This document shows, one piece after another, positions 53,000 to 61,583 of a stretch of DNA of 64,000 bases. Origin of the DNA: Streptomyces spongiicola (GTDB lineage Bacteria; Actinomycetota; Actinomycetes; Streptomycetales; Streptomycetaceae); assembly GCF_003122365.1 (NCBI RefSeq), contig NZ_CP029254.1:186001-250000 (forward strand), in the 5' to 3' direction. Numbering within the stretch: position 1 is the stretch's first letter; the number at the start of each line of letters is the position of its first letter. A program made the translations under genes and the position numbers. The notes under the pieces were generated by a model. It saw only the letters and a program-made list of their open reading frames with translations, was not told the origin of the DNA and did not search any database.

Positions 53000-53862
53000 G
53001 TCTCCTCCTGATGGTGAGAACCGGCGGGACACGCTTTCTAAGGACTCATGGCCCTGGGGGCTGCAACTCCGAATGGCGGACACCCCAATGGGCGCAGGGG
53101 GTACCGCTCCGTGATTAGTCCATGCGGTGAGTGACCAAAGGGTGCCGGACATGCGGGCGAGGGCGTTCCGGGACCCGGTGAACGGGTTGTGTTCCCCCTT
53201 CGGGCACCGGTCACCACACGGCCGGGCGGCCTGCCCGCGTTCGGCTGTACGAAAGCCGCCCGATGGCCCAACGCCGGGCGGCGACCGGGCGCCTTGCGGC
53301 CGGGCCGGGGCAGGCGGGCCGGTTCGCCGCCGCCCTCCGGCACTCCGGCCCGGAGTCCTTCGCGGGTGCCGTCCGGCCGTGCACTCCGGTCGCGCCGGTC
53401 GCCCCGTTCTGCTGGTCACTCCGTTCGCGCCGTTCGGCCCGTCCGTCCGTTCGCGCCGTTCGCGCTCTTGGGCCCGTCCGTCCGTGCGTGCCGTTCGCGT
53501 CGTCCGGCCCGCTCGCCATCACGCCGTGCACGTCGTGCACCGGCTCTCAGCGCACGGCACCACGGCCGCCGCCGGCCGGGCGAGCGGGGCCGTGAAGCGG
53601 CGGAGCGGGACGGCCGCGAGGACTCAGGCCGCGATGGCCACCCGCGGCCGGGGCCGCCGACGACCGGCCGGTACGACTTCCCTTTGCGGCCGGTTCAAGG
53701 ATCGCGACGCACTCTACGTGGTGGGTCATCGGAAACATGTCACCCTGGACGCAGGCGCTAGAACAGCAGGTCAGAGAGGCTTTCGGATCCCCAATGAGGG
53801 TCAGCGGGCGCCCGCAGCATCACGGCCGGGGTGCGTTGCTTCTTGAGTGATGGGTGGGTGGC
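53000..53862. other. Gene-free outer right arm and an unrecognised 220-bp junction segment
   Basis: Positions 53000-53633 mirror the region upstream of the left monooxygenase gene, including GTTCGCGCC/GTCCGTCC repeats. From about 53645 to 53862 the sequence is unlike the left flank, less GC-rich, and has no recognisable gene. It ends exactly where the kinase gene loses homology with its family. Confidence 0.5.
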
Positions 53863-54682
53863 TGCGGCCGTGGATGCCGGCGACCTCCTCGTCCGAGAGG
53901 CGGCGGTTGCCGCTGCGCTCGGCGTTGCGCTCCAGGACGACCTCCAGGCCGGGCAGAAGCACCACGGGCAGCAGTCCGGGCCCCACGTGGCGCTTCCATC
54001 CGCCGAGCCCGACGACGGGGCGGTCGGGGAAGACGGCGTCGTCGAGGATGCAGGAGATCCCGTTGGCCAGGAAGTTGCGGGCGGCGAAGCCGCAGGTGCG
54101 GCGGGCCAGGCGGTACTGGGTCTCCGACTGCTCGTTCCAGCCCGTCTGGGGGTCGGCGAAGCCGGAGCAGACCCATTCCCGGACGTCGTCGAGGCTGATG
54201 TGCGCGGTGGGTACGGGGCGGCGGCGCGCCCAGTGGCGGGCGACGGTCGTCTTGCCCGCGCCCGCCGGTCCGATCAGCAGTACGGCGAGCGTGGCGGCCC
54301 CGGTGCCGTTCCCGGCGTGCGTGGCGGCCCCGGTGCCGCTGCCGGTGCCGGTGCCCGCGGGCGGGGGCGGTGGGGGTGCCGGAGCCGACCCGCCCGGCGG
54401 CAGGGGAAGGTGTCCTGCGGAATCCGGGGCGTGCGGCACGTGCGAGGTGTGCGGGACGTGCGGGACGTGCGGGACACGCGAGGGGTGCGGGGAGTCCGGG
54501 GAGTGCGGTATGGGAGCCTGCTGCGGTACCGGACCGCTCCACCCCCGGACCGGCGGCCCCTGCGGCGGCGGAGGGACGGGGTGCCGGGCCTGCCGTTCCC
54601 ATCCGGCCGCCGGGCCGTGCCCGGGCTCCGGGACCCGTCCCGGACCGTGGGGAGGCAGCGGGACTCCCCCTGTGTGATGCAT
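53801..54682 (-). pseudogene. P-loop kinase/ATP-binding protein, C-terminally truncated
   Basis: The gene starts at ATG 54682. Residues 1-125 are Pro/His/Gly/Thr-rich (including PHVPHVPHTSHVPH from 9-bp repeats at 54437-54500). A P-loop kinase domain follows with Walker A LLIGPAGAGKTTVARHW, SLDDVREWVCSGFADPQTGWN and ILDDAVFPD. Homologs next to aroQ in streptomycetes continue after EVAGIHGRM with about 45 more residues. Here coding is lost after IHGR near 53863 and a foreign 20-residue tail ends at 53801. The kinase substrate is unknown. The break coincides with the junction segment beside the palindrome. Confidence 0.65.
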
Positions 54683-54816
54683 CCGGTGCCACTCCGTCCG
54701 TCACGAGTTCACGCTGGTCGGACGGGAGTCGGACCGTCCTTACCGAACGGTACCCTTCCCGGCCGCTTGTGAGGGAGCGGCCGGGAGGGCCGCGAAGCAC
54801 CCGGGACGGAACGGGT

Positions 54817-55257
54817 TCAGCCGTCGAGTTCCTCGGCCAGCGCGCGCAGCGCCAGCCGGTAGGAGCCGATCCCGAACCCGGCGACGGTTCCGGAGGCGAC
54901 GGCCGCGATCACCGACGTGTGGCGGAACTCCTCGCGGGCGTACGGGTTCGAGATGTGCACCTCGATGAGCGGGGCGGTCCGCTGGGCCGCCGCGTCGCGC
55001 ATGCCGTACGAGTAGTGCGTGAACGCACCGGGGTTGATCACGACCGGGATCGATCCGTCGGCGGCCTCGTGCAGCCAGCGGATCATCTCCCCCTCGTCGT
55101 TGGTCTCCCGGACGTCGACCTCGAAGCCGAGTTCCCCGCCCAGCGTCCGGCAGGTGCCGACCAGCCCCGCGTAGGAGGTGGAACCGTAGACGTCCGGCTC
55201 CCGGGAGCCCAGGCGCCCGAGGTTCGGGCCGTTCAGGACGAGCACCCGGCGGCTCAC
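54817..55257 (-). CDS. aroQ: 3-dehydroquinate dehydratase, type II
   Basis: A 146-residue AroQ, the usual type II size, removing water from 3-dehydroquinate in the shikimate pathway. Motifs are [21 protein letters not shown] (catalytic Arg and Tyr), [18 protein letters not shown] and [17 protein letters not shown] with the catalytic histidine. The start is GTG 55257, overlapping the aroB stop. Last gene of the aro run before the truncated kinase gene. Confidence 0.95.
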   Translation of the reverse strand: MSRRVLVLNGPNLGRLGSREPDVYGSTSYAGLVGTCRTLGGELGFEVDVRETNDEGEMIRWLHEAADGSIPVVINPGAFTHYSYGMRDAAAQRTAPLIEVHISNPYAREEFRHTSVIAAVASGTVAGFGIGSYRLALRALAEELDG

Positions 55258-56348
55258 GCGGACACCTCGCCGAACGCGGCGAGCAGCACGGCCGGGTCCG
55301 GGCCCTCCAGCACGGTGGGCTTGGCCAGGCCGTCGAGCACGATGAAGCGCAGCAGGTCGCCGCGGGACTTCTTGTCGACCCTCATGGTCTCCAGCAGCCT
55401 CGGCCACTGGTCCCCGCGGTAGGTGAGCGGCAGCCCGACCGATTCCAGCACGGCCCGGTGCCGGTCCGCGGTCGCGTCGTCCAGCCGCCCCGCGAGACGG
55501 CCGAGTTCGGCCGCGAAGACCATGCCGACGGAGACGGCGGCGCCGTGCCGCCACTTGTAGCGCTCGTTCTTCTCGATGGCGTGCGCCAGCGTGTGCCCGT
55601 AGTTGAGGATCTCCCGGGGGCCGGACTCCCTGAGATCGCTGGAGACGACGTCCGCCTTGACCCGGATCGAGCGCTCGACCAGCTCCGCCGTGTGGGGCCC
55701 GGCGGGGGTGCGGGCACCCTCCGGGTCGGCCTCGATCAGCTCCAGGATGGCCGGGTCCGCGATGAATCCGGCCTTGATGATCTCGGCCAGGCCGCTGACG
55801 TAGTCGTGCACGGGCAGGGAGTCCAGCGCGCCGAGGTCGCAGATCACCCCGGCGGGCGGGTGGAAGGCGCCCACGAGGTTCTTGCCCTCGGCGGTGTTGA
55901 TGCCGGTCTTGCCGCCCACGGCCGCGTCCACCATGGCGAGGACCGTGGTGGGCACGGCGATCCAGCGCACTCCGCGGAGCCAGCTCGCGGCGACGAACCC
56001 GGCGAGGTCGGTCGTGGCGCCGCCGCCGACACCGACGATGACGTCGGTGCGGGTGAAGCCGGTCTGGCCGAGGGCCTTCCAGCAGTACGCCGCGACCTCG
56101 GCGGTCTTGGCCTCCTCGGCGTTGGGCACCTGGATGGCGACGGCCTCGTAGCCCTGCCGGGAGAGGTCCCGCCGGATCTCGTCGCCGGTCTCGGCGAGGG
56201 CCTCGGGGTGGACGACGGCGACGCGCTTGGCCCTGGGCCCGATCAGTCCGGGGAGTTCGCCCAGCAGACTGCGTCCGACGAGCACCTCGTACGGGTCGGT
56301 GCCCGCGGTGCCGCCGACCTGGATGCGGGTGACTGCCTGCTCGGTCAT
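55254..56348 (-). CDS. aroB: 3-dehydroquinate synthase
   Basis: A 364-residue AroB converting DAHP to 3-dehydroquinate with NAD+ and a divalent metal. [40 protein letters not shown] and the metal ligands in EIIKAGFI and [15 protein letters not shown] are present. ATG 56348 overlaps the aroK stop (ATGA). It is part of the continuous aroC-aroK-aroB-aroQ minus-strand operon. Confidence 0.97.
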   Translation of the reverse strand: MTEQAVTRIQVGGTAGTDPYEVLVGRSLLGELPGLIGPRAKRVAVVHPEALAETGDEIRRDLSRQGYEAVAIQVPNAEEAKTAEVAAYCWKALGQTGFTRTDVIVGVGGGATTDLAGFVAASWLRGVRWIAVPTTVLAMVDAAVGGKTGINTAEGKNLVGAFHPPAGVICDLGALDSLPVHDYVSGLAEIIKAGFIADPAILELIEADPEGARTPAGPHTAELVERSIRVKADVVSSDLRESGPREILNYGHTLAHAIEKNERYKWRHGAAVSVGMVFAAELGRLAGRLDDATADRHRAVLESVGLPLTYRGDQWPRLLETMRVDKKSRGDLLRFIVLDGLAKPTVLEGPDPAVLLAAFGEVSA

Positions 56349-56941
56349 GCGTCCTTCCATTCGAGTGCGTCGAGGACCGCCTGGGCGACCTCTCCGGGCG
56401 TACGGCCGTCGGTGGCGACGACGACCCGGGCGGCTTCGGTGTAGAGGTGCCGGCGGGCATCCATCAACTCGCGCCACTGGCGGCGCGGGTTGACGGCCAG
56501 CAGCGGGCGGGCGGTGTTCAGCCCGACGCGGCGCACGGCCTCCTCGACGTCCATCGAGAGATAGGCGACCGGCAGCCCGGACAGCAGCTCGCGGGTCCCC
56601 CGGTCGAGGATCGCGCCGCCGCCGAGGGCGAGCACACCCGTGTGCTCGGCGACGGCGGCGCGGACGGCCGCGCGCTCCAGCTCGCGGAAGCGCGGTTCGC
56701 CGTCCTCGACGAAGATGTCCGAGATCTCCCGGCCCTCGGCCGCCACGATGTCCGCGTCGGTGTCGCGGTAGCCGGTGCCGAGGCGCTCGGCCAGCAGGGC
56801 GCCGACCGTGGACTTGCCGACGCCCATCGGCCCGATCAGCACGACCCTCGGCCCGCCCGGGGCCGGGTCGCCGGCGCCGGGGCCGGCACCGCGGGAGTCC
56901 GCCGCGGACCGCGGGGGCGCGGGCTCGGGTGCCTCGCTCAC
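56345..56941 (-). CDS. aroK: Shikimate kinase
   Basis: A 198-residue shikimate kinase with a dispensable 30-residue Pro/Ala/Gly-rich extension. Then come Walker [13 protein letters not shown], the shikimate-binding [11 protein letters not shown] and FRELER, and the lid [22 protein letters not shown] 56941 overlaps the aroC stop. The catalysed step is ATP-dependent phosphorylation of shikimate. Confidence 0.95.
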   Translation of the reverse strand: MSEAPEPAPPRSAADSRGAGPGAGDPAPGGPRVVLIGPMGVGKSTVGALLAERLGTGYRDTDADIVAAEGREISDIFVEDGEPRFRELERAAVRAAVAEHTGVLALGGGAILDRGTRELLSGLPVAYLSMDVEEAVRRVGLNTARPLLAVNPRRQWRELMDARRHLYTEAARVVVATDGRTPGEVAQAVLDALEWKDA

Positions 56942-58122
56942 CGGATGGCCAGGTTCTCGAGGTAGGACCGCACGTTGCGGCGGGTCTCGGGGACGCTGTC
57001 ACCGCCGAACTTCTCCGCGACGGCGTCCGCCAGCACCAGCGCCACCATCGCCTCGGCGACGATGCCGGCGGCGGGTACGGCGCACACGTCGGAGCGCTGA
57101 TGGTGTGCGGCGGCGGTCTCGCCGGTGCTGACGTCGACGGTCATCAGCGCGCGCGGCACGGTCGCGATCGGCTTCATCGCGGCGCGCACCCGCAGCAGTT
57201 CGCCCGTGGCCAGACCGCCCTCGGTGCCGCCGGAGCGGCCGGAGGAGCGGCGGATGCCGTCCTCGGTGCGGACGATCTCGTCATGGGCCCTGGAGCCGGG
57301 CACCCGGGCCAGTTCGAAGCCGTCGCCGACCTCGACGCCCTTGATCGCCTGGATGCCCATCAGCGCGGCGGCGAGCCGGGCGTCGAGGCGGCGGTCCCAG
57401 TGGACGTGCGAGCCGAGACCGACGGGGACGCCGTAGGCGAGCACCTCGACGACACCGCCGAGGGTGTCGCCGTCCTTGTGGGCCTGGTCGATCTCCGCGA
57501 CCATCGCCTTCGACGCGTCGGCGTCCAGGCAGCGCACCGGGTCTGCGTCGAGCCTGTCGACGTCGGCCGGGGTCGGGTAGACCCCCCGCGGGGCCTTCGC
57601 GGCGGCGAGTTCGGTCACATGCGAGACGATCTCGACGCCCGCGGTCTCCCTGAGGTAGGAGCGGGCGACTGCCCCGAGGGCGACCCGGGCCGCGGTCTCC
57701 CGGGCGCTCGCGCGCTCCAGGATCGGGCGGGCCTCGTCGAAGCCGTACTTCTGCATTCCCGCGAGGTCGGCGTGGCCGGGCCGGGGCCTGGTCAGCGGGG
57801 CGTTGCGGGCGAGTTCACCGAGTACGGCCGGGTCCACCGGGTCGGCGGCCATGACCTGCTCCCACTTGGGCCACTCGGTGTTGCCCACCATGATCGCGAT
57901 CGGGGAGCCCAGAGTGAGCCCGTGGCGCACACCGCCGAGGAAGGTGACCTCGTCGCGCTCGAACTTCATCCGCGCGCCGCGTCCGTAACCCAGGCGCCGC
58001 CGTGCCAGGTGGTCCGCCACCATCTCCGTGCTGACCGGGACGCCGGCGGGAAGTCCCTCCAGCGTCGCCACCAGTGCGGGTCCGTGCGACTCCCCCGCGG
58101 TCAGCCAACGCAACCTGCTCAA
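56938..58122 (-). CDS. aroC: Chorismate synthase
   Basis: A 394-residue AroC. It has [14 protein letters not shown] at the N-terminus, [41 protein letters not shown] FMN/EPSP-binding segments and the C-terminal [25 protein letters not shown]. It makes chorismate from EPSP with reduced FMN. The start is TTG 58122, with GAGGAG six bases upstream; no better ATG or GTG exists. A 219-bp gap separates it from aroE upstream, so a promoter may lie there. Confidence 0.97.
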   Translation of the reverse strand: MSRLRWLTAGESHGPALVATLEGLPAGVPVSTEMVADHLARRRLGYGRGARMKFERDEVTFLGGVRHGLTLGSPIAIMVGNTEWPKWEQVMAADPVDPAVLGELARNAPLTRPRPGHADLAGMQKYGFDEARPILERASARETAARVALGAVARSYLRETAGVEIVSHVTELAAAKAPRGVYPTPADVDRLDADPVRCLDADASKAMVAEIDQAHKDGDTLGGVVEVLAYGVPVGLGSHVHWDRRLDARLAAALMGIQAIKGVEVGDGFELARVPGSRAHDEIVRTEDGIRRSSGRSGGTEGGLATGELLRVRAAMKPIATVPRALMTVDVSTGETAAAHHQRSDVCAVPAAGIVAEAMVALVLADAVAEKFGGDSVPETRRNVRSYLENLAIR

Positions 58123-58341
58123 CGGTGCTCCTCACGCTCGCGCCTGGTCTGCGACGACGCGGCCCCGGGGCACTCCTCCTACTGCCGGAGTCGCACCCGT
58201 CCTGTGCTGGCCGGGAGCGGTGCGGCCCGGGCCGCCTACCCCGATCCTCCCACGTCCCCGCGGTGGATCAGGCCGGTGGTCCAGCAGACGGACGCCGGGA
58301 CGGGGCCCGGCCGGGGGTGCGGGGCGCGGCGCGGCCCGGGA

Positions 58342-59184
58342 TCAGCGCCCGGCGAGGGCTTCCTCGCCGGCGGCGCGCATCGCCGCCAGCGGGGCCGGCG
58401 AGCGCCCGGTCATCAGCTCGACCTGGAAGACGGCCTGGTGCACGAGCAGGTCGAGTCCGCCGACCAGCGAGCCGCCCTGTCCGGTCCATGCCGCGGCCAG
58501 CGGAGTGGGCCAGGGGTCGTAGAGCACGTCGAAGAGGGTTCCGGGACGCTCCGGGACGTACGGGACCAGGATGTCCGTCGCCCCGGCCGGGGTGGTGGAG
58601 ACGACCAGTGGAGCGTCGAGGGCGTGCGCCGCCTCCGCCCAGTCGGCGGCGTGCACCTCCACACCGAGCCGTTCGCCCCACCCCCGCATCTCCTCGGCCC
58701 GGGCCCGGCTGCGCACATACGCGGTGACGGGTCCGGTGCAGATCCGGCCGAGCGCGGCGAGCGCCGAGGAGGCGGTGGCCCCCGCACCCAGCACGGCCGC
58801 GTGGTCGACCTCCGCCACCCCGCGCTCGCGCAGGGCCGCGACCATCCCGGGGATGTCGGTGTTGTCGCCGGTGCGCCGGCCGTCCTCGGCGATGACGACC
58901 GTGTTGACGGCCTCGACCGCTGCGGCGGTGTCGCTGATCCCGTCGAGCAGCGGGATGACCGCCCGTTTCAGCGGCATGGTCAGCGACAGTCCGGCCCAGC
59001 TCGCGTCCAGTCCCCGGAGGAAGCCCTCCAGGTCCGCCTCCGCCACCTCGAACCGGTCGTAGGACCAGCCGGTCAGACCGAGCGCCGCGTAGGCGGCCCG
59101 GTGGAGCACCGGGGAGAGCGAGTGGGCGATGGGGGAGCCGAGGACCGCCGCCCGGCGCGGGTCAGTTGCCGCCACGCGTTCCAT
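58342..59184 (-). CDS. aroE: Shikimate dehydrogenase
   Basis: A 280-residue AroE. The substrate loop is LGSPIAHSLSPVLHRAAY, the catalytic lysine lies in LSLTMPLKRAVIP and the conserved aspartate in GDNTDIPG. The NADPH loop is VLGAGATASSALAALG. It reduces 3-dehydroshikimate to shikimate. Its ATG lies 23 bp inside the 3' end of mltG, so the two are co-transcribed. Confidence 0.95.
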   Translation of the reverse strand: MERVAATDPRRAAVLGSPIAHSLSPVLHRAAYAALGLTGWSYDRFEVAEADLEGFLRGLDASWAGLSLTMPLKRAVIPLLDGISDTAAAVEAVNTVVIAEDGRRTGDNTDIPGMVAALRERGVAEVDHAAVLGAGATASSALAALGRICTGPVTAYVRSRARAEEMRGWGERLGVEVHAADWAEAAHALDAPLVVSTTPAGATDILVPYVPERPGTLFDVLYDPWPTPLAAAWTGQGGSLVGGLDLLVHQAVFQVELMTGRSPAPLAAMRAAGEEALAGR

Positions 59185-61015
59185 TGAACTTCTCCTTGAG
59201 CTTCTCGAAGTCCGCGTGCGTCCTGGCGTACTCGGTCTTCTCCTTGCCGTCCGTCGCGACGAAGTAGAGCCAGCCGTCCGAGGTCGGGTTGATCGAGGCG
59301 TTCAGCGCCGTCAGGTCGGGGTTGCCGATGGGACCGGGCGGCAGCCCCTTCCGGGTGTACGTGTTGTACGGGTCCTGGTTGCTGTTGATCTCCCGCTCAC
59401 TGATGTCGATCTTGCTCTGGCCCTTGAGGTAGTTGAAGGCCGAGTCGAACTGCAGGAGCTGGTTGGTCTCGGTGTTGGTGGGCTTCAGGCGGTTGTAGAC
59501 GACCTCGGCCATCTTCCGGTAGTCGTCCTCGTTCTTGCCCTCCGCCTGCACCAGGCTGGCCACGGTGATCAGTTCCCAGGCGTTCCTCAGCTTGAACTGC
59601 TTCGCCTTGGCCTCGAGGTCGATCTTCCCGTACTCCTGGTTGGCCCTGGCGACCATCGCCTTGAGGATCGTCTCCGGCCTGGAGCCCGGCGCGACCGGGT
59701 AGGTGGCCGGGTAGAGGAATCCTTCCAGCGGGTCCTTGACGTTCTCGTGGTTCTGGGCCCACACGGGGAGTCCGAGGTTCCCGGCCTCCTTGCCGGCGAC
59801 GGACTTCGTCGTGCCGGGGTCGAGTTCGAGGCGCTTGTCGATCAGCTCGTAGATCGCCGCGTTCCGCGCGCCCTCGGCGATGCTGAGGGCGTTGCGGTTG
59901 TTCGGGTCGAGCAGCGCCTTGACGGCCTCCTCGGCCGACATCTCCTTCTTCAGGGTGTAGACGCCGTCCTGGATGCTGGTGCCGCGCGGATTGTCGTTCT
60001 GCGCGGAGACGAAGGCGTCGACGCTCTTGACCACCCCGGCCTTCTTGAGCGCGCTGCCGATGTCCGTACCACTGGCCCCCAGCGGGATCTCGACCTGCAC
60101 GCTCCCGCTGCCGGGGCCGTCGAAGTCGGGGGCCGCGCCGAACTGGCCCTGCCAGAACTGGTTTCCGACGTAGACCGCGCCGCCGGCACCACCGACCAGG
60201 ACCAGGGCGACGAACAGGCAGGCGAAGCCGTTGCGGCCCTTCTTCTTTTTCTTGGCCCCGCTGCGGCCGTCACCGCCACGGCGGGGCGACCCGGCGGGAT
60301 CGCCGCCGCCTTCGCCGCCGCCTTCGCCGCCGCCGCGGTCGTCACCCGTGAAGAACGGGTGGTCCTCCTCCCGCCCGCCGGACGGCGGACCGTCGTCCGC
60401 CGGGACGGGCCGCTCTTCCCGGGGCTGCGGCTCGGTGCGGTGCCCGGGAGGCTGCGGCGGCGGATAGGCGTCGGCGGTGCGGTAGTAGTCGCCGCCCCCG
60501 CCGTAGGGGGCGGGCCCCGGGTCGTACGGCATCGCGGGCTGCCCGCCGCCGTCCCAGGCGGGGTCGTACGGCCGGCCGCCGGAGTCCTGCGGACCGTACT
60601 GCCCGGTGTCGTACTGCGCCGTACCGTACTGCTGCCGGGCGTACGGCTGCTGCCCGTACCGGTCCTGGTGCTGGTGCTGCTCCTGGCCGTACCGGTCCTG
60701 GTGCTGGTGCTGCTCCTGGCCGTACTGGTCCTGGTGCTGGTGCTGGTCCTGGCCGTACCGGTCCTGGTGCTGGTCCTGGCCGTACTGCTGCCGTCCGTAC
60801 CGGTCCTGGCCGTACTGCTGCTGATGACCGGTCTGGTACCGGGCGTTCTCCTGGTGGGCCTCGTCCTGCGGCTGCTGCGGGAACTGCTGCTGCGGCCGGC
60901 CACCGTAGGACGCGGGGCCGGCGCCGCCCTGCTGCCCTGTCCACCCCTGGTCCCCGTACAGAGGATCCTCGGGGTGCCACGGTTCGGAGCCGGGGCCCCG
61001 GCCATATTCAGTCAT
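59162..61015 (-). CDS. mltG: Endolytic peptidoglycan transglycosylase MltG with long repetitive cytosolic tail
   Basis: A 617-residue protein. Residues 1-255 are a predicted cytosolic, disordered tail rich in Gln, Gly, Tyr, Asp and His, with [18 protein letters not shown] repeats. After KKKKKGRNG comes one membrane segment (about 262-285), then a LysM-like region and the YceG/MltG catalytic domain. The active glutamate is in [14 protein letters not shown], with [11 protein letters not shown] also diagnostic. It cleaves nascent glycan strands at the membrane. The gene order ruvX-mltG-aroE is conserved in Streptomyces. Confidence 0.93.
   Translation of the reverse strand: MTEYGRGPGSEPWHPEDPLYGDQGWTGQQGGAGPASYGGRPQQQFPQQPQDEAHQENARYQTGHQQQYGQDRYGRQQYGQDQHQDRYGQDQHQHQDQYGQEQHQHQDRYGQEQHQHQDRYGQQPYARQQYGTAQYDTGQYGPQDSGGRPYDPAWDGGGQPAMPYDPGPAPYGGGGDYYRTADAYPPPQPPGHRTEPQPREERPVPADDGPPSGGREEDHPFFTGDDRGGGEGGGEGGGDPAGSPRRGGDGRSGAKKKKKGRNGFACLFVALVLVGGAGGAVYVGNQFWQGQFGAAPDFDGPGSGSVQVEIPLGASGTDIGSALKKAGVVKSVDAFVSAQNDNPRGTSIQDGVYTLKKEMSAEEAVKALLDPNNRNALSIAEGARNAAIYELIDKRLELDPGTTKSVAGKEAGNLGLPVWAQNHENVKDPLEGFLYPATYPVAPGSRPETILKAMVARANQEYGKIDLEAKAKQFKLRNAWELITVASLVQAEGKNEDDYRKMAEVVYNRLKPTNTETNQLLQFDSAFNYLKGQSKIDISEREINSNQDPYNTYTRKGLPPGPIGNPDLTALNASINPTSDGWLYFVATDGKEKTEYARTHADFEKLKEKFNGTRGGN
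60650..60830. repeat. Tandem repeats coding for the Gln/His/Asp/Tyr tail of MltG
   Basis: Four copies of a roughly 42-45 bp unit, each containing GGTCCTGGTGCTGGTGCTG and GGCCGTACCGG, give [13 protein letters not shown] repeats in frame. Shorter decayed units flank them. Confidence 0.85.
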
Positions 61016-61118
61016 CGATCCCCTAGAGCCGCGAGACGGGCGCCGGGCGCTCCGCCTCTACGTAGTGCGGCGGCTGTTCGAACACCGCCGCATCGCGCGG
61101 AACGTTACCGTATCGCGA

Positions 61119-61583
61119 TCAGATGACCACTTCGACGCCCTCGCCCGGGGGACCCCCCGAGGTCCGTTCGGCCTCCAGCGCGTTCTGAAGGATGACCACC
61201 GCCGCGGCCTGGTCGATGACGGACCGTCCCTTTCTGGACTTGACGCCCGAGGCGCGGAGCCCCTGGCCGGCCGTCACCGTGGTCATCCTCTCGTCGACCA
61301 GTCGCACCGGCACCGGATGGACACCGCGGGCCAGGTCCTGCGCGAAGGCGCGGACCTTGGCCGCCGCGGGACCCTCGCCGCCCCTCAGCGAGCGGGGCAG
61401 GCCCACCACCACCTCGATCGGCTCGTACTCCTCGACCAGCTGCCGCAGCCGACGATGGGCGGCGGGGACGTCCCGCCCCGGCACGGTCTCGACCGGGGTG
61501 GCGAGGATCCCGTCGGGGTCGCACGAGGCGACCCCGATCCGGGCGTCCCCGACGTCGATCGAGAGACGGCGTCCTCTGCGCAT
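61119..61583 (-). CDS. ruvX: RuvX/YqgF Holliday-junction-resolvase-like protein
   Basis: A 154-residue RNase H-fold protein. RLSIDVGDARIGVASCDPDG carries the first metal aspartate, VVGLPRSLRGGEGPAA and VRLVDERMTTVTA the others. It acts in rRNA 5'-end maturation or recombination. ATG 61583 overlaps the alaS stop (ATGA), so it is co-translated with alaS. Confidence 0.94.
   Translation of the reverse strand: MRRGRRLSIDVGDARIGVASCDPDGILATPVETVPGRDVPAAHRRLRQLVEEYEPIEVVVGLPRSLRGGEGPAAAKVRAFAQDLARGVHPVPVRLVDERMTTVTAGQGLRASGVKSRKGRSVIDQAAAVVILQNALEAERTSGGPPGEGVEVVI

Larger units (their letters stand above)
50519..53633 (-). repeat. Right arm of the giant fold-back palindrome
   Basis: This is the inverted copy of 47401-50515. 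The gene starts mirror each other about a centre near 50520: monooxygenase 48046 versus 52999, oxidoreductase 48380 versus 52665, amidohydrolase 49252 versus 51790, fourth gene 50281 versus 50762. Similarity ends near 53633-53645. Confidence 0.95.

Noticed and set aside
47401..53633. Composite transposon with inverted IS ends
   Set aside because: The arms carry metabolic genes, not a transposase, and meet at a 3-nt loop with no cargo between them.
47401..53633. Streptomyces telomere of the archetypal type at the centre
   Set aside because: The central sequence does not show the multiple short palindromes or the CCCGCGGAGCGGG start of archetypal telomeres. An atypical end remains possible but is unsupported.
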